NCBI GenBank assembly: GCA_017962545.1
Contig: JAGCVD010000013.1
Location: 1 to 41,125 of the forward strand
Source: Bacteroidales bacterium
GTDB taxonomy: Bacteria > Bacteroidota > Bacteroidia > Bacteroidales > P3
Reading direction: 5' to 3'
DNA length: 41,125 nucleotides
Shown: one piece after another, positions 1 through 7,340 of the stretch
How the letters are laid out: every line of letters starts with the position of its first letter
Position numbering within the stretch: position 1 is the stretch's first letter
Made by a program: the position numbers and the translations under genes
Notes under the pieces: model-generated
Databases searched by the model: none
The model's input: only the letters and a program-made list of their open reading frames with translations
Told to the model about the DNA's origin: nothing

Positions 1-1057
1 CAAGTACGATACCCACCGCGTCATCGAGCCGAAGGGTGTTCTCCCTCAGCCCGCCAACAAGCTTGACAACAACATGGATGAGATTTGGGACAATGAGATC
101 CTCATCGACGTTCAGACCCTGAACATCGACAGCGCCTCGTTCACCGACATCCACAACTATGCCAAGCAGCAGGCCGGCGAAGGCGCCAGCCAGGAGAAAA
201 TCATGGAAGAGGTCAAGAAGGAGATGCTCCTCAATGTCGAGCTCCAGGGCAAGCACCGCAACCGTCGCACCGGTTCGGGCGGCATGCTCCTCGGCAAGGT
301 TGAGAAGATTGGCGACGCCCTGAAGGGCAAGATCGACCTCAAGGAGGGCGACCGTATCGCCACCCTCGTCAGCCTCTCGCTGACTCCTCTCCGCATTGAC
401 GAAATCCTCGAGATCCGTCCCGAGGTTGACCAGGTCGACATCAAGGGTAAGGCTATCCTCTTCGAGAGCGGCATCTATGCCAAGATTCCTACCGATATGC
501 CCGAGAAGCTCGCCCTGAGCGCCCTCGACGTCGCCGGTGCTCCCGCCCAGACCGCCAAGCTGTGCCAGTATGGCCAGACCGTCGTCATCCTCGGCGCCGG
601 TGGCAAGAGCGGCATGCTCTGCTGCTACGAGGCCAAGAAGCGCGTCGGTGTTACCGGTAAGGTCATCGGCATTGCCAACAGCCCCAAGAGCACCCAGCGC
701 ATCAAAGACCTCGGCTTCTGCGACATCGTGGAGAGTGCCGCCGGCATGACCCCCGTGCAGGTTTATGAGCTCGTCGAGCGCCTCACCAACGGCAAGATGG
801 CCGACGTCACCATCAACTGCGTCAACGTGCCCGACCAGGAGATGACCGCTGTGCTCTGCACCAAGGACGACGGTATCGTCTACTTCTTCAGCATGGCCAC
901 CAGCTTCACCAAGGCTAGCCTCGGCGCCGAGGGTATCGGCAGCGACGTGAACATGATCATGGGCAACGGCTACACCAAGGGCCACGCCGAGTTCACGCTG
1001 CAGGAGCTCCGCGAGAGCCCGAAGCTGCGCAAGATCTTCGAAGAGCTCTACGCCTAA
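1..1057 (+). CDS. kdd: L-erythro-3,5-diaminohexanoate dehydrogenase, 5' end outside window
   Basis: Oxidatively deaminates L-erythro-3,5-diaminohexanoate to 5-amino-3-oxohexanoate with NAD(P)+, a middle step of clostridial-type lysine fermentation in the cytoplasm. The reading frame is open from base 2, and the segment before the first ATG (74) encodes THRVIEPKGVLPQPA, which resembles the family N-terminus. The true start therefore lies just left of the window and only a few residues are missing. A glycine-rich nucleotide-binding loop (GAGGKSG) is at about 592-612. The visible 351 residues match the family length of about 345. KamA, an earlier enzyme of the same pathway, is encoded at 2945, which supports the call. 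The gene ends TAA just before a hairpin terminator. Identity comes from recognition of family sequence, not a search. Confidence 0.88.
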   Translation, partial: KYDTHRVIEPKGVLPQPANKLDNNMDEIWDNEILIDVQTLNIDSASFTDIHNYAKQQAGEGASQEKIMEEVKKEMLLNVELQGKHRNRRTGSGGMLLGKVEKIGDALKGKIDLKEGDRIATLVSLSLTPLRIDEILEIRPEVDQVDIKGKAILFESGIYAKIPTDMPEKLALSALDVAGAPAQTAKLCQYGQTVVILGAGGKSGMLCCYEAKKRVGVTGKVIGIANSPKSTQRIKDLGFCDIVESAAGMTPVQVYELVERLTNGKMADVTINCVNVPDQEMTAVLCTKDDGIVYFFSMATSFTKASLGAEGIGSDVNMIMGNGYTKGHAEFTLQELRESPKLRKIFEELYA

Positions 1058-1080
1058 TAGAATTCTATCTTAACTAAATA

Positions 1081-1114
1081 AGCAGGGGCCACACCGAATG
1101 GCGTGGCCCCTGCT
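1081..1114. terminator. Hairpin between convergent genes
   Basis: A perfect 12-bp stem (AGCAGGGGCCAC at 1081-1092 with GTGGCCCCTGCT at 1103-1114) closes a 10-nt loop. It lies between the end of kdd and the end of the reverse-strand barrel gene. The T-tract is weak on both sides, so termination is inferred from position and stem strength. Confidence 0.7.
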
Positions 1115-1130
1115 GTATCATCTGTTTGGA

Positions 1131-1928
1131 TTAAAAACGAATGGAGAGCCTGAGAGTCAGGCCATCGCCATTGTCGCGGTGCTGGTCGTTGTGGTTGCTG
1201 GTGGCGGAGAGGAGCGTGCCGGTGCCGTCAACACTCTCTTGGCGAGTGTCGGTGACGTAGTGTTTCGGTTGGCAGGTGTATTCCAGTTCCAGGTCGAAGT
1301 GTCCGAAGCGGGCGCCGACGCCCAGCGCCCAGAAGAAGCCTTGCCGGTCGAAGCGGGTGGTCTGCCACATACGGTCGGTGCCGGGAGTCAGTCCATAGGG
1401 GTTGGCTACGGGATTGACAGTCAGCTCGTCATAGTAATCGCCGTCGATTCCTGTCAGGCCAACCACGTAGCCTAGCCGTGCCGACACAAGGGGGACGATG
1501 TCCCACAACTGGCGGTCGGCCCAGTCGCTGAAGAGGTACTTCACGCTGGCCACCACGGGCAGGTTGAGTGTCGTCTGCTTGTCGTAGGTTTGGCGTTCGG
1601 TGTGAGTGTAGAGCCCGTCGGCGGTGGTATTGGTGGGTTCGTCCCATGAGTGGAAGATGCCTGTCAGGGCGTAGTCGTGCAGCATCAGTCCGGCGGCGAT
1701 GCCGAATTCCCATCGGTCGCCGATGCCCAGGTAGTAACTTGCCGAGAGTTCGGTGCCGAAGGTGTGGCGGTAGGCGGTGCCGTAGGGATTGCGGGTGTCG
1801 CCTTCGACCGACATGGTGCTGAAGTCAACAAGGTCTTCGCGGAGCGTGAGGGTGAATCCTTGGTTTACTTGTCCGAAAGCAATAGCGGTACTGGTCAATA
1901 GGGTGACAGTCAGTAGTATCTTTTTCAT
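1131..1928 (-). CDS. Outer-membrane beta-barrel protein, unknown role
   Basis: 265 residues. The N-terminus (MKKILLTVTLLTSTAIAFGQ) is a clear Sec signal peptide, probably cleaved after AFG. The rest alternates polar and hydrophobic or aromatic residues in strand-sized blocks (for example SASYYLGIG, RWEFGIAAGL, HFDLELEYTC) and ends in LTLRLSIRF. A C-terminal aromatic residue is the usual signal for barrel assembly. Outer-membrane location is therefore well supported, but no specific family or ligand can be named. Its ATG overlaps the tcdA stop by one base (TAATG), so the two are probably co-translated. This looks like operon neighbourhood rather than shared function. Confidence 0.75.
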   Translation of the reverse strand: MKKILLTVTLLTSTAIAFGQVNQGFTLTLREDLVDFSTMSVEGDTRNPYGTAYRHTFGTELSASYYLGIGDRWEFGIAAGLMLHDYALTGIFHSWDEPTNTTADGLYTHTERQTYDKQTTLNLPVVASVKYLFSDWADRQLWDIVPLVSARLGYVVGLTGIDGDYYDELTVNPVANPYGLTPGTDRMWQTTRFDRQGFFWALGVGARFGHFDLELEYTCQPKHYVTDTRQESVDGTGTLLSATSNHNDQHRDNGDGLTLRLSIRF

Positions 1929-2785
1929 TAATGGTTGTTTTGTGGTTTATAAAGGTCTTGGATAATTAGTCCGGCGAGGGTGAAGCCGTAGATGGCGGTG
2001 ATGTGGGCGGTGGTGCCGTTGATTTGGGCTTTGGAGGTGCACCACTCGTGGTCGGCGAGGTCGGCACGCCCTTCGCCGGATTGTGCTTTCGGGCACATGC
2101 AGGCATCGGTTCCGCAGGTGCGTGCCTGTCCCAGGTTGGGCAACACTTCGGGGCTCCATACACACTGGAACTTGCGGCCGGGGAAGCGTTTCTGCTTGCG
2201 CATACGACGGCGCAGCACGGCGGCAAGCGGACATCCGTCGACTTTCCAGAACTCGCTGACATGCACCTGCAGAGGGTCCATTTTCAAGGCTGCCCCCATG
2301 GAGCTGTATAAAGTGGGTGGTTTAGTGTTTAGTGTTAAGTGTTTAGTGTTTAGTGTTGGGTCTTTCTGCGTGGCACGCACTATGAGTTCCAGCTTGTCTT
2401 TCAAGCTGTCGATGGCATCGACGATGTAGTCGTATTCTTCGAGGTGGAAGCCGTCGGCGGTGTCGGCACTGAATATCTCCTGCACGGCGGTGATTTCGGC
2501 GGCAGGGTTTATCTCCAGCAGACGCTCCTTGAGGGCATCCACCTTCACGCGACCCACGGTGTGTGTGGTGGCCATGGCCTGTCGGTTGACGTTGGTGATG
2601 CACACGCGGTCGGAGTCGACGATGGTCAAACACCTTATACCGCTGCGCACAAGGCTCTCGGCACACCACGACCCTACGCCGCCCACGCCGAAGATGATGA
2701 CTCTCGCAGCGGCAATGCGCCCCATGGCGCTGTCGCCGACAAGCAGCGCGGTGCGGTTGAGTATGGCTTTCTCGATGGTCCTCAT
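1928..2785 (-). CDS. tcdA: tRNA threonylcarbamoyladenosine dehydratase (TcdA/CsdL, ThiF superfamily)
   Basis: ATP-dependent E1-like enzyme that dehydrates t6A37 of ANN-decoding tRNAs to cyclic t6A. The ThiF nucleotide-binding motif GVGGVGSW is at residues 33-40, followed by IVDSDRVCITNVNRQ, the typical second motif of this family. Length (285) is slightly above the usual ~250-270. The excess includes an odd insertion at about residues 142-158 (PTLNTKHLTLNTK) encoded by a 7-bp tandem repeat (2321-2355). A Cys-containing segment (CGTDACMCP) follows. Function is firm by family; whether the insertion affects activity is unknown. It is divergent from kamA and coupled to the downstream barrel gene. 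Confidence 0.88.
   Translation of the reverse strand: MRTIEKAILNRTALLVGDSAMGRIAAARVIIFGVGGVGSWCAESLVRSGIRCLTIVDSDRVCITNVNRQAMATTHTVGRVKVDALKERLLEINPAAEITAVQEIFSADTADGFHLEEYDYIVDAIDSLKDKLELIVRATQKDPTLNTKHLTLNTKPPTLYSSMGAALKMDPLQVHVSEFWKVDGCPLAAVLRRRMRKQKRFPGRKFQCVWSPEVLPNLGQARTCGTDACMCPKAQSGEGRADLADHEWCTSKAQINGTTAHITAIYGFTLAGLIIQDLYKPQNNH
2321..2355. repeat. Heptamer tandem repeat, unit TTTAGTG, 5 units, inside tcdA
   Basis: Units at 2321, 2328, 2335, 2342 and 2349; four are TTTAGTG and the third is TTAAGTG. Read on the gene's strand they give the insertion TLNTKHLTLNTK. The variant unit sits where a perfect repeat would make an in-frame TAA. Confidence 0.9.
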
Positions 2786-2818
2786 CGGTGGTAATTATTT
2801 TAATAGTATTAACGAGTT

Positions 2819-2852
2819 TTTGCCTCCGATATTGTATTTTTTCGTATATTTG
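2819..2852 (+). promoter_or_regulatory. Bacteroidetes-type promoter for kamA
   Basis: A -7 box TATATTTG (2845-2852) fits TAnnTTTG, with TTTG at 2819-2822, 22 nt upstream. It predicts a leader of about 85 nt before the kamA ATG. No Shine-Dalgarno sequence is visible. Confidence 0.6.
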
Positions 2853-2944
2853 CACTTTCTAAACACATTGCCCCAGTGACCTTTTCGGAGATGCAGTGTG
2901 TTGAATAATAGTGAAATAATATAATATAATAATAACATTACGCA

Positions 2945-4195
2945 ATGAAAGTAAACCGCAGAAAAGAGCTGTTCCCCAACGTTACCGACGAGCAGTGGAA
3001 CGACTGGAAATGGCAGGTGAAGAATCGCATCGAGACCTACGAGCAGTTAAGTCAATACTTTACCTTTGCTCCCGAAGAGGCCGAGGGTATCAAGAAGGCG
3101 CTGGCCAAGTTCCGTATGGCCATCACGCCGTACTACCTCTCGTTGATAGACCCCAACGACCCGTACGACCCCATCCGTCGTCAGGCCATCCCTGCAGGCC
3201 CCGAGTGCAACATTGCCCCCGCCGACCTCAACGACCCGCTGCACGAGGACGAGGACTCGCCCGCTCCCGGCCTCACGCACCGCTATCCGGACCGCGTGCT
3301 GTTCCTCATCACCGACATGTGCTCCATGTACTGCCGCCACTGCACCCGCCGTCGTTTCGCCGGCCAGAAGGACGACGAGAGCCCCAGCGAGCGCATCGAG
3401 AAGTGCCTGGCTTACATTGAGAAGACCCCGCAGGTGCGCGACGTGCTGCTCAGCGGCGGCGATGCCCTGATGGTCAGCGACCAGAAGCTGGAATATATCA
3501 TCCAGCGCCTGCGTAAGATTCCGCATGTGGAGATTGTCCGCATCGGCAGCCGCACCCCTGTCGTCTGCCCGCAGCGCATCACCCCCGAGCTCTGCGACAT
3601 GCTGAAGAAATATCATCCCATCTGGCTGAATACCCATTTCAACCACCCCAACGAGTTCACCCCCGAGGCCGAGCAGGCTCTTGCCCGTCTCGCCAACGCC
3701 GGTATTCCTCTGGGCAACCAGACCGTGCTGCTGCGCGGCGTGAACGATTGCGTCCACGTGATGAAGAAACTGATGCACGAGCTGGTGCGCAACCGCGTGC
3801 GTCCGTACTATATCTACCAGTGCGACCTCAGCATGGGCCTCGAGCATTTCCGCACCCCCGTCAGCAAGGGTATCGAGATTATCGAGAACCTGCGCGGACA
3901 TACCAGCGGCTACGCTGTGCCCACCTTCGTGGTCGACGCCCCCGGCGGCGGCGGCAAGACACCCGTCATGCCCCAGTACGTCATCTCGCAGAGCCCCGAC
4001 AAGGTCATCCTCCGCAACTTCGAAGGTGTCATCACCACCTACACCGAGCCGCGTGAGTACCACGAGGAGTGCCACTGCGAGGCTTGCGAAGCCAAGAAGC
4101 GCGTGGATGAAGGTGTCGCCTCGCTGCTCGAGACCGACCGCATGGCCCTCGAGCCCAGCCACCTGATGCGCCATGAACGTAATAAGAAAAATTGA
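2945..4195 (+). CDS. kamA: Lysine 2,3-aminomutase
   Basis: Radical SAM/PLP enzyme that interconverts L-lysine and L-beta-lysine, the first step of lysine fermentation. It is 416 residues long, the same as the clostridial enzyme. The radical SAM cluster motif CSMYCRHC gives Cys126, Cys130 and Cys133. The PLP lysine is Lys338 in PGGGGKTP. Cys269 together with Cys376, Cys378 and Cys381 match the structural zinc ligands known from the Clostridium subterminale enzyme. All expected catalytic residues are present. Kdd lies upstream on the same strand, so the pathway is probably encoded across the left edge. porQ starts 3 nt after the stop. A related beta-lysine role in osmoprotection or EF-P modification is possible, but length and the Kdd neighbour favour catabolism. 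Confidence 0.93.
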   Translation: MKVNRRKELFPNVTDEQWNDWKWQVKNRIETYEQLSQYFTFAPEEAEGIKKALAKFRMAITPYYLSLIDPNDPYDPIRRQAIPAGPECNIAPADLNDPLHEDEDSPAPGLTHRYPDRVLFLITDMCSMYCRHCTRRRFAGQKDDESPSERIEKCLAYIEKTPQVRDVLLSGGDALMVSDQKLEYIIQRLRKIPHVEIVRIGSRTPVVCPQRITPELCDMLKKYHPIWLNTHFNHPNEFTPEAEQALARLANAGIPLGNQTVLLRGVNDCVHVMKKLMHELVRNRVRPYYIYQCDLSMGLEHFRTPVSKGIEIIENLRGHTSGYAVPTFVVDAPGGGGKTPVMPQYVISQSPDKVILRNFEGVITTYTEPREYHEECHCEACEAKKRVDEGVASLLETDRMALEPSHLMRHERNKKN

Positions 4196-4218
4196 AAGGT
4201 GAAAATTGAAATTGAAAC
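4191..4218. repeat. Heptamer repeat, unit ATTGAAA-like, at the kamA/porQ junction
   Basis: Four degenerate units (ATTGAAA, GGTGAAA, ATTGAAA, TTGAAAC) cover the kamA stop and the porQ GTG start. They are inverted relative to the array at 4268-4295. Confidence 0.7.
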
Positions 4219-5275
4219 TTTTATTGGCAACAGAAAATTATGGCGTGTATTATTATGGGCCATAATCTTCAATTTTCAATTTTCAATTTTCAATTGCGCG
4301 CAAGCGCAAGTGGCTGGCCTCAACACCCTGACGGGTCTCGACCTCAGCAGCACCGCGCGGACGGCAGGCCTGGGGATGGACTATCTGGCGCTCTACAGCG
4401 ACGACCTCACCATCGGCATCGACAATCCCTCGCTGCTGCGTCCCACGATGGACGGCACGGGAGTGCTGAGCGTGGTGCCTATGTTTAGCGGCGGCACCAT
4501 GGGGTCGCTGACCTACGCCCACACCTTCGAGCGCCTCGGCACCATCAGCTTCGGCTTTCATTTCATGAACTACGGCCGCTTCGAGGAGTACGACGAGCAG
4601 GAGAACTACCTCGGCACCTTCACCGCTGGCGACTACGGCCTCTGCATCGGCTGGGGCATGTGGCTCGACAGCAACTTCAGCATCGGCGCCAACTTCAAGC
4701 CTGTGCTGTCGCAGTACGAGAGCTACACCGCCTTCGCCATCCTCTTCGATGTGGCGGGCAGCTATGTCAGCGACAGCCGCGCCTTTGCCGCCACGCTGAT
4801 GGCGCGCAACATTGGGGCGCAGATAGTCACCTTCGACAATAGTGTTGAGTCGCTGCCGTTCGAGTTGAGCGCCGAGATGTCGTACAAGCTCAAGAACGCC
4901 CCTTTCCGCCTCTTCTTCGCCGCCACCGAGCTGCAGCGCTGGAACCTGCGCTACGACGACCCGCTCAACCCCACCACGACTACCGACCCCTTCACCGGCG
5001 AGGTGACCAAGGAAAGCTGGCTGGCGGGTACCTTCGACAACCTGATGCGCCACACCCTCTTCGGCGTGGAGCTCAACCTGGGCAGCAGCTTCTTCGCCCG
5101 TCTGGGCTACAGTTGGCGCCAGACTGCCGAGATGCGCGGCGTCGACGCCTTCAACCTCAGTGGATTCTCCTTCGGCGTAGGCCTGCGCCGCGGGAAGTTC
5201 GAGTTCAGCTACGCCCGCCGCAACTATCACCTCTCCCAGGCGCCCAACTACCTCACGCTTAGTTATCGCTTCTAA
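4199..5275 (+). CDS. porQ: Type IX secretion system outer-membrane protein PorQ
   Basis: PorQ is an outer-membrane barrel that works with PorU/PorV/PorZ in type IX secretion, anchoring cargo at the cell surface. The 358 residues carry the family pattern: an N-terminal stretch with LDLSSTARTAGLGM and DNPSLLRP, then repeated barrel strands, then a C-terminal FSFGVGLRRG...FSYARRNYH...LSYRF ending in Phe. The start is GTG 4199; no in-frame ATG exists nearby. The signal peptide (cleavage after AQA, residue 36) has a hydrophobic core encoded by a heptamer array (4268-4295). The gene is tightly coupled to kamA upstream and overlaps lplA by one base (TAATG). The call rests on remembered family patterns. 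Confidence 0.8.
   Translation: MKIEIETFIGNRKLWRVLLWAIIFNFQFSIFNCAQAQVAGLNTLTGLDLSSTARTAGLGMDYLALYSDDLTIGIDNPSLLRPTMDGTGVLSVVPMFSGGTMGSLTYAHTFERLGTISFGFHFMNYGRFEEYDEQENYLGTFTAGDYGLCIGWGMWLDSNFSIGANFKPVLSQYESYTAFAILFDVAGSYVSDSRAFAATLMARNIGAQIVTFDNSVESLPFELSAEMSYKLKNAPFRLFFAATELQRWNLRYDDPLNPTTTTDPFTGEVTKESWLAGTFDNLMRHTLFGVELNLGSSFFARLGYSWRQTAEMRGVDAFNLSGFSFGVGLRRGKFEFSYARRNYHLSQAPNYLTLSYRF
4268..4295. repeat. Heptamer repeat, unit TTCAATT, 4 perfect units, in the porQ signal peptide
   Basis: Four identical units at 4268, 4275, 4282 and 4289. Read in the porQ frame they give FNFQFSIFN, the signal-peptide core. TTCAATTTTCA here is the exact reverse complement of 4200-4210, which includes the last two bases of the porQ GTG. 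Confidence 0.95.
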
Positions 5276-6261
5276 TGAAACTGCAGTTTGTCGTCTCCAA
5301 TCAGACCAATCCCTATTGGAACATCGCCGTCGAGAACCACCTTCTGTCGCTGCCCGAGAGCGAGGTGGTGACGCTCTATCTCTGGAAGAACCGCCGCACC
5401 GTCGTCATAGGGCAGAACCAGAACCCCTTCAGCGAGTGTAACGTCGAAGCCCTCGAGGCCGACGGCGGCTACCTGATGCGTCGTCGCACGGGTGGCGGCG
5501 CCGTCTACCATGACGACGGCAACATCAACTTCAGCTTCGTCGTCCCCAAGGCGCTCTACGACCAGACGCGCCAGTTCCGCGTTATCCAGCGCGCCGTGGA
5601 GAGCTTCGGCCTGAAAACCGTCCTCTCCGGCAGAAACGACATCTTGGTCACCTCAGACCTCCGACTTCCGACCTCCGACCTAAGAAAGTTCAGTGGGAAC
5701 GCTTTTAGTAAGGGCAAGTACCAGAACCTGCATCACGGCACCATTCTCATCAAGGGCAACATGGAGGACCTGCAGCGCTACCTCAAGCCCAAGCCCGCCA
5801 AGCTGCAGAAGCACGGCGTCGCCTCGGTGCGCAGCCGTGTGGTCAACCTCTCCGAGCTCAATCCCGCCATCACCAGCGAGAGCATCGTCCCACACCTGCG
5901 CAGCGCCTTTGAGTCAGAGTATTCCGAAAAATCTGAATATACCGAGTATTCTGAGATAATAAAAGAGCCCGAGGTGAAGGCCTTGTACGAAGATTTCGCC
6001 TCGTCTGAGTGGAAATACGGCCGTTGGCGCTCCTTCACCGCCCAGCGTGCTGACCAGTTTGACTGGGGTGGGGTAGAGTTGTCGCTCACCGTCGACGAGG
6101 CCCATGGCGTCATCACCGACGTCCAGCTGGCCTCCGACGCCCTCGACCTCGCCGCCCTCGACGAGGCCCGCCGTCTGCTCACCGGCGCCAGCACCGCCAC
6201 CCCGCCGCCGCACGAGCCCTCCGTCCTCCTCGACGACATCCTGTCGCTGGTGTACGGATAA
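5275..6261 (+). CDS. lplA: Lipoate-protein ligase
   Basis: Attaches lipoate to E2 subunits and to GcvH, using ATP. The signature RRRTGGGAVYH is at residues 69-79. A lysine-containing segment after FSGNAFS (K146/K148) leads into LHHGTILIK and corresponds to the lipoyl-AMP-binding region. A C-terminal accessory domain follows from about residue 250. The 328 residues are normal for the bacterial LplA type. Two insertions are unusual: TSDLRLPTSDLR at about 126-137 (7-bp repeat) and an acidic SEY-type triplet repeat at about 214-228 (9-bp repeat). The start overlaps the porQ stop. Lipoylation serves the glycine cleavage system, whose P protein is encoded at 33394, so a functional link is plausible. 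Confidence 0.9.
   Translation: MKLQFVVSNQTNPYWNIAVENHLLSLPESEVVTLYLWKNRRTVVIGQNQNPFSECNVEALEADGGYLMRRRTGGGAVYHDDGNINFSFVVPKALYDQTRQFRVIQRAVESFGLKTVLSGRNDILVTSDLRLPTSDLRKFSGNAFSKGKYQNLHHGTILIKGNMEDLQRYLKPKPAKLQKHGVASVRSRVVNLSELNPAITSESIVPHLRSAFESEYSEKSEYTEYSEIIKEPEVKALYEDFASSEWKYGRWRSFTAQRADQFDWGGVELSLTVDEAHGVITDVQLASDALDLAALDEARRLLTGASTATPPPHEPSVLLDDILSLVYG
5651..5685. repeat. Heptamer repeat, unit CCTCCGA, 5 units, inside lplA
   Basis: Units CCTCAGA, CCTCCGA, CTTCCGA, CCTCCGA, CCTAAGA. The array is in frame and lies just before the conserved FSGNAF segment. Confidence 0.85.
5914..5958. repeat. 9-bp degenerate tandem repeat inside lplA
   Basis: Five units of 9 bp (TCAGAGTAT, TCCGAAAAA, TCTGAATAT, ACCGAGTAT, TCTGAGATA) encode the triplets SEY SEK SEY TEY SEI in the linker before the C-terminal domain. 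Confidence 0.8.
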
Positions 6262-6580
6262 ATGCAAGTTTCAGGTTTCAGGGAGTGCAAGGAGTGCAAG
6301 ACAAATGTATTCTTAACTCTACCCGGAAGGTACTCTCTCCCTAAAAAGGCTCTATTTTGACTCTATGCAACACACTGTGGATGAGCGGCTTCAAGGATGT
6401 TGGTAGAGTGAGGGCAGAGGGAGGGTAGATAGGTGGCCTTGATTTTCAATGGGTTATAGCGTCATTAAAATCAGGGTTATGTTAAATAGAGCAAAACTGC
6501 GTTTAACTTAAGGTTTGCTTCTCCAAGAACAAAGGCAGGGTAGGCCAGTTCCATAGGAATAAATCGAGCAGGTAGCGACT
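6262..6580. other. Non-coding stretch between convergent genes
   Basis: About 320 bp with no convincing ORF, tRNA or promoter. It begins with two short tandem repeats: GTTTCAG twice at 6268-6281 and GGAGTGCAA twice at 6282-6299. A loose inverted similarity joins the CTCTACCC segment near 6317 with the GGGTAGAT segment near 6424. It may be an eroded element, but no open frame or clear ends can be shown. Confidence 0.5.
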
Positions 6581-6618
6581 AAAAAAAAGCCACCATGCTT
6601 ATGCGTGGTGGCTTTTTT
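6581..6618. terminator. Bidirectional rho-independent terminator
   Basis: A 10-bp stem with one mismatch (GCCACCATGC at 6589-6598 with GCGTGGTGGC at 6603-6612) is flanked by eight A before and six T after. It sits 18 nt beyond the stop of the reverse-strand gene at 6637 and can serve both directions. Confidence 0.9.
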
Positions 6619-6636
6619 ATGTGTGTGGGTGTTTTC

Positions 6637-7305
6637 TTAGAAGACGAAGGTGAGGCCGGCGTTGGTCGGGGCGACGTTGAGGCAGAGACCCCAGTCGGGT
6701 GCGACGGTGGGCTGCTGGAAGAAGTCGGCATGTCTGCGGTGACCTCTGCGGTGGCCACCACGACGGCTGTGGCTGCGGTGACCGCGGGAAGAGGAGGAGC
6801 TGCTGCCGTCGGACGATACGAGCCAGATGCCGGTGCCTAAGATGCCGGCGCCGACGACGGTGCTGACAATGCCGATGGTCTTGACGGTGTTACCGACAGT
6901 CTGGGCCATCTCATCTCCCTGCTGTTGGAACTGTTGGAACTCAGGGTCGTCAAAGCCTGACGACATATTGTTTCCCTGTTCGTTGAGGTTGTTGAACAGG
7001 TCGCCAAACAGCCATACGGAGAGGCCGCCGAGCATGGTCGAGGCTCCCGTGACGATGCAGAAGATGCCCCAGCCTGTGCGGGAGGAGTACTGCTGGGTGT
7101 TGAACTGATTATTGACCAAGAGGTCGGATTCAGGCATAGGGATAGCGTAGATGCTATTGAGACTTGCCTGTGAGTTGTCGGTGAGGCTGAGTTGGGGGGT
7201 AGTGTTGAGAGTGGGGTTGAGAGTGAAGGCATCGGCCAAATCCTGTGCTTTCATTTCGCCGCAGAAGAGCAGTGCAGCGGCGAGGAGGAGAATTGCTTTT
7301 TTCAT
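6637..7305 (-). CDS. Exported or membrane protein with Ser/His/Arg-rich segment, unknown
   Basis: 222 residues, family not recognised. A signal peptide (MKKAILLLAAALLFCGEMKA, cleavage before QDL) is followed by a polar stretch, then two likely membrane segments at about 80-104 (TGWGIFCIVTGASTMLGGLSVWLFG) and 139-164 (VKTIGIVSTVVGAGILGTGIWLV). Between them is a Gln/Asn-rich loop (EFQQFQQQGDE). After the second segment comes a run of six serines and a very basic segment with repeated GHR/HRR (about 171-190), then a short hydrophobic end, LTFVF. The layout suggests an inner-membrane hairpin with a charged tail. A good promoter lies upstream and a terminator downstream, so it is probably a single-gene unit. 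Confidence 0.7.
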   Translation of the reverse strand: MKKAILLLAAALLFCGEMKAQDLADAFTLNPTLNTTPQLSLTDNSQASLNSIYAIPMPESDLLVNNQFNTQQYSSRTGWGIFCIVTGASTMLGGLSVWLFGDLFNNLNEQGNNMSSGFDDPEFQQFQQQGDEMAQTVGNTVKTIGIVSTVVGAGILGTGIWLVSSDGSSSSSSRGHRSHSRRGGHRRGHRRHADFFQQPTVAPDWGLCLNVAPTNAGLTFVF

Positions 7306-7340
7306 TTGATTTTTTATTTTTGATGTGTTATAATCGAGTG

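Noticed and set aside
3047-5230. Reverse-strand frames opposite kamA and porQ (3047-4174 and 4283-5230)
   Set aside because: Shadows of well-supported forward genes.
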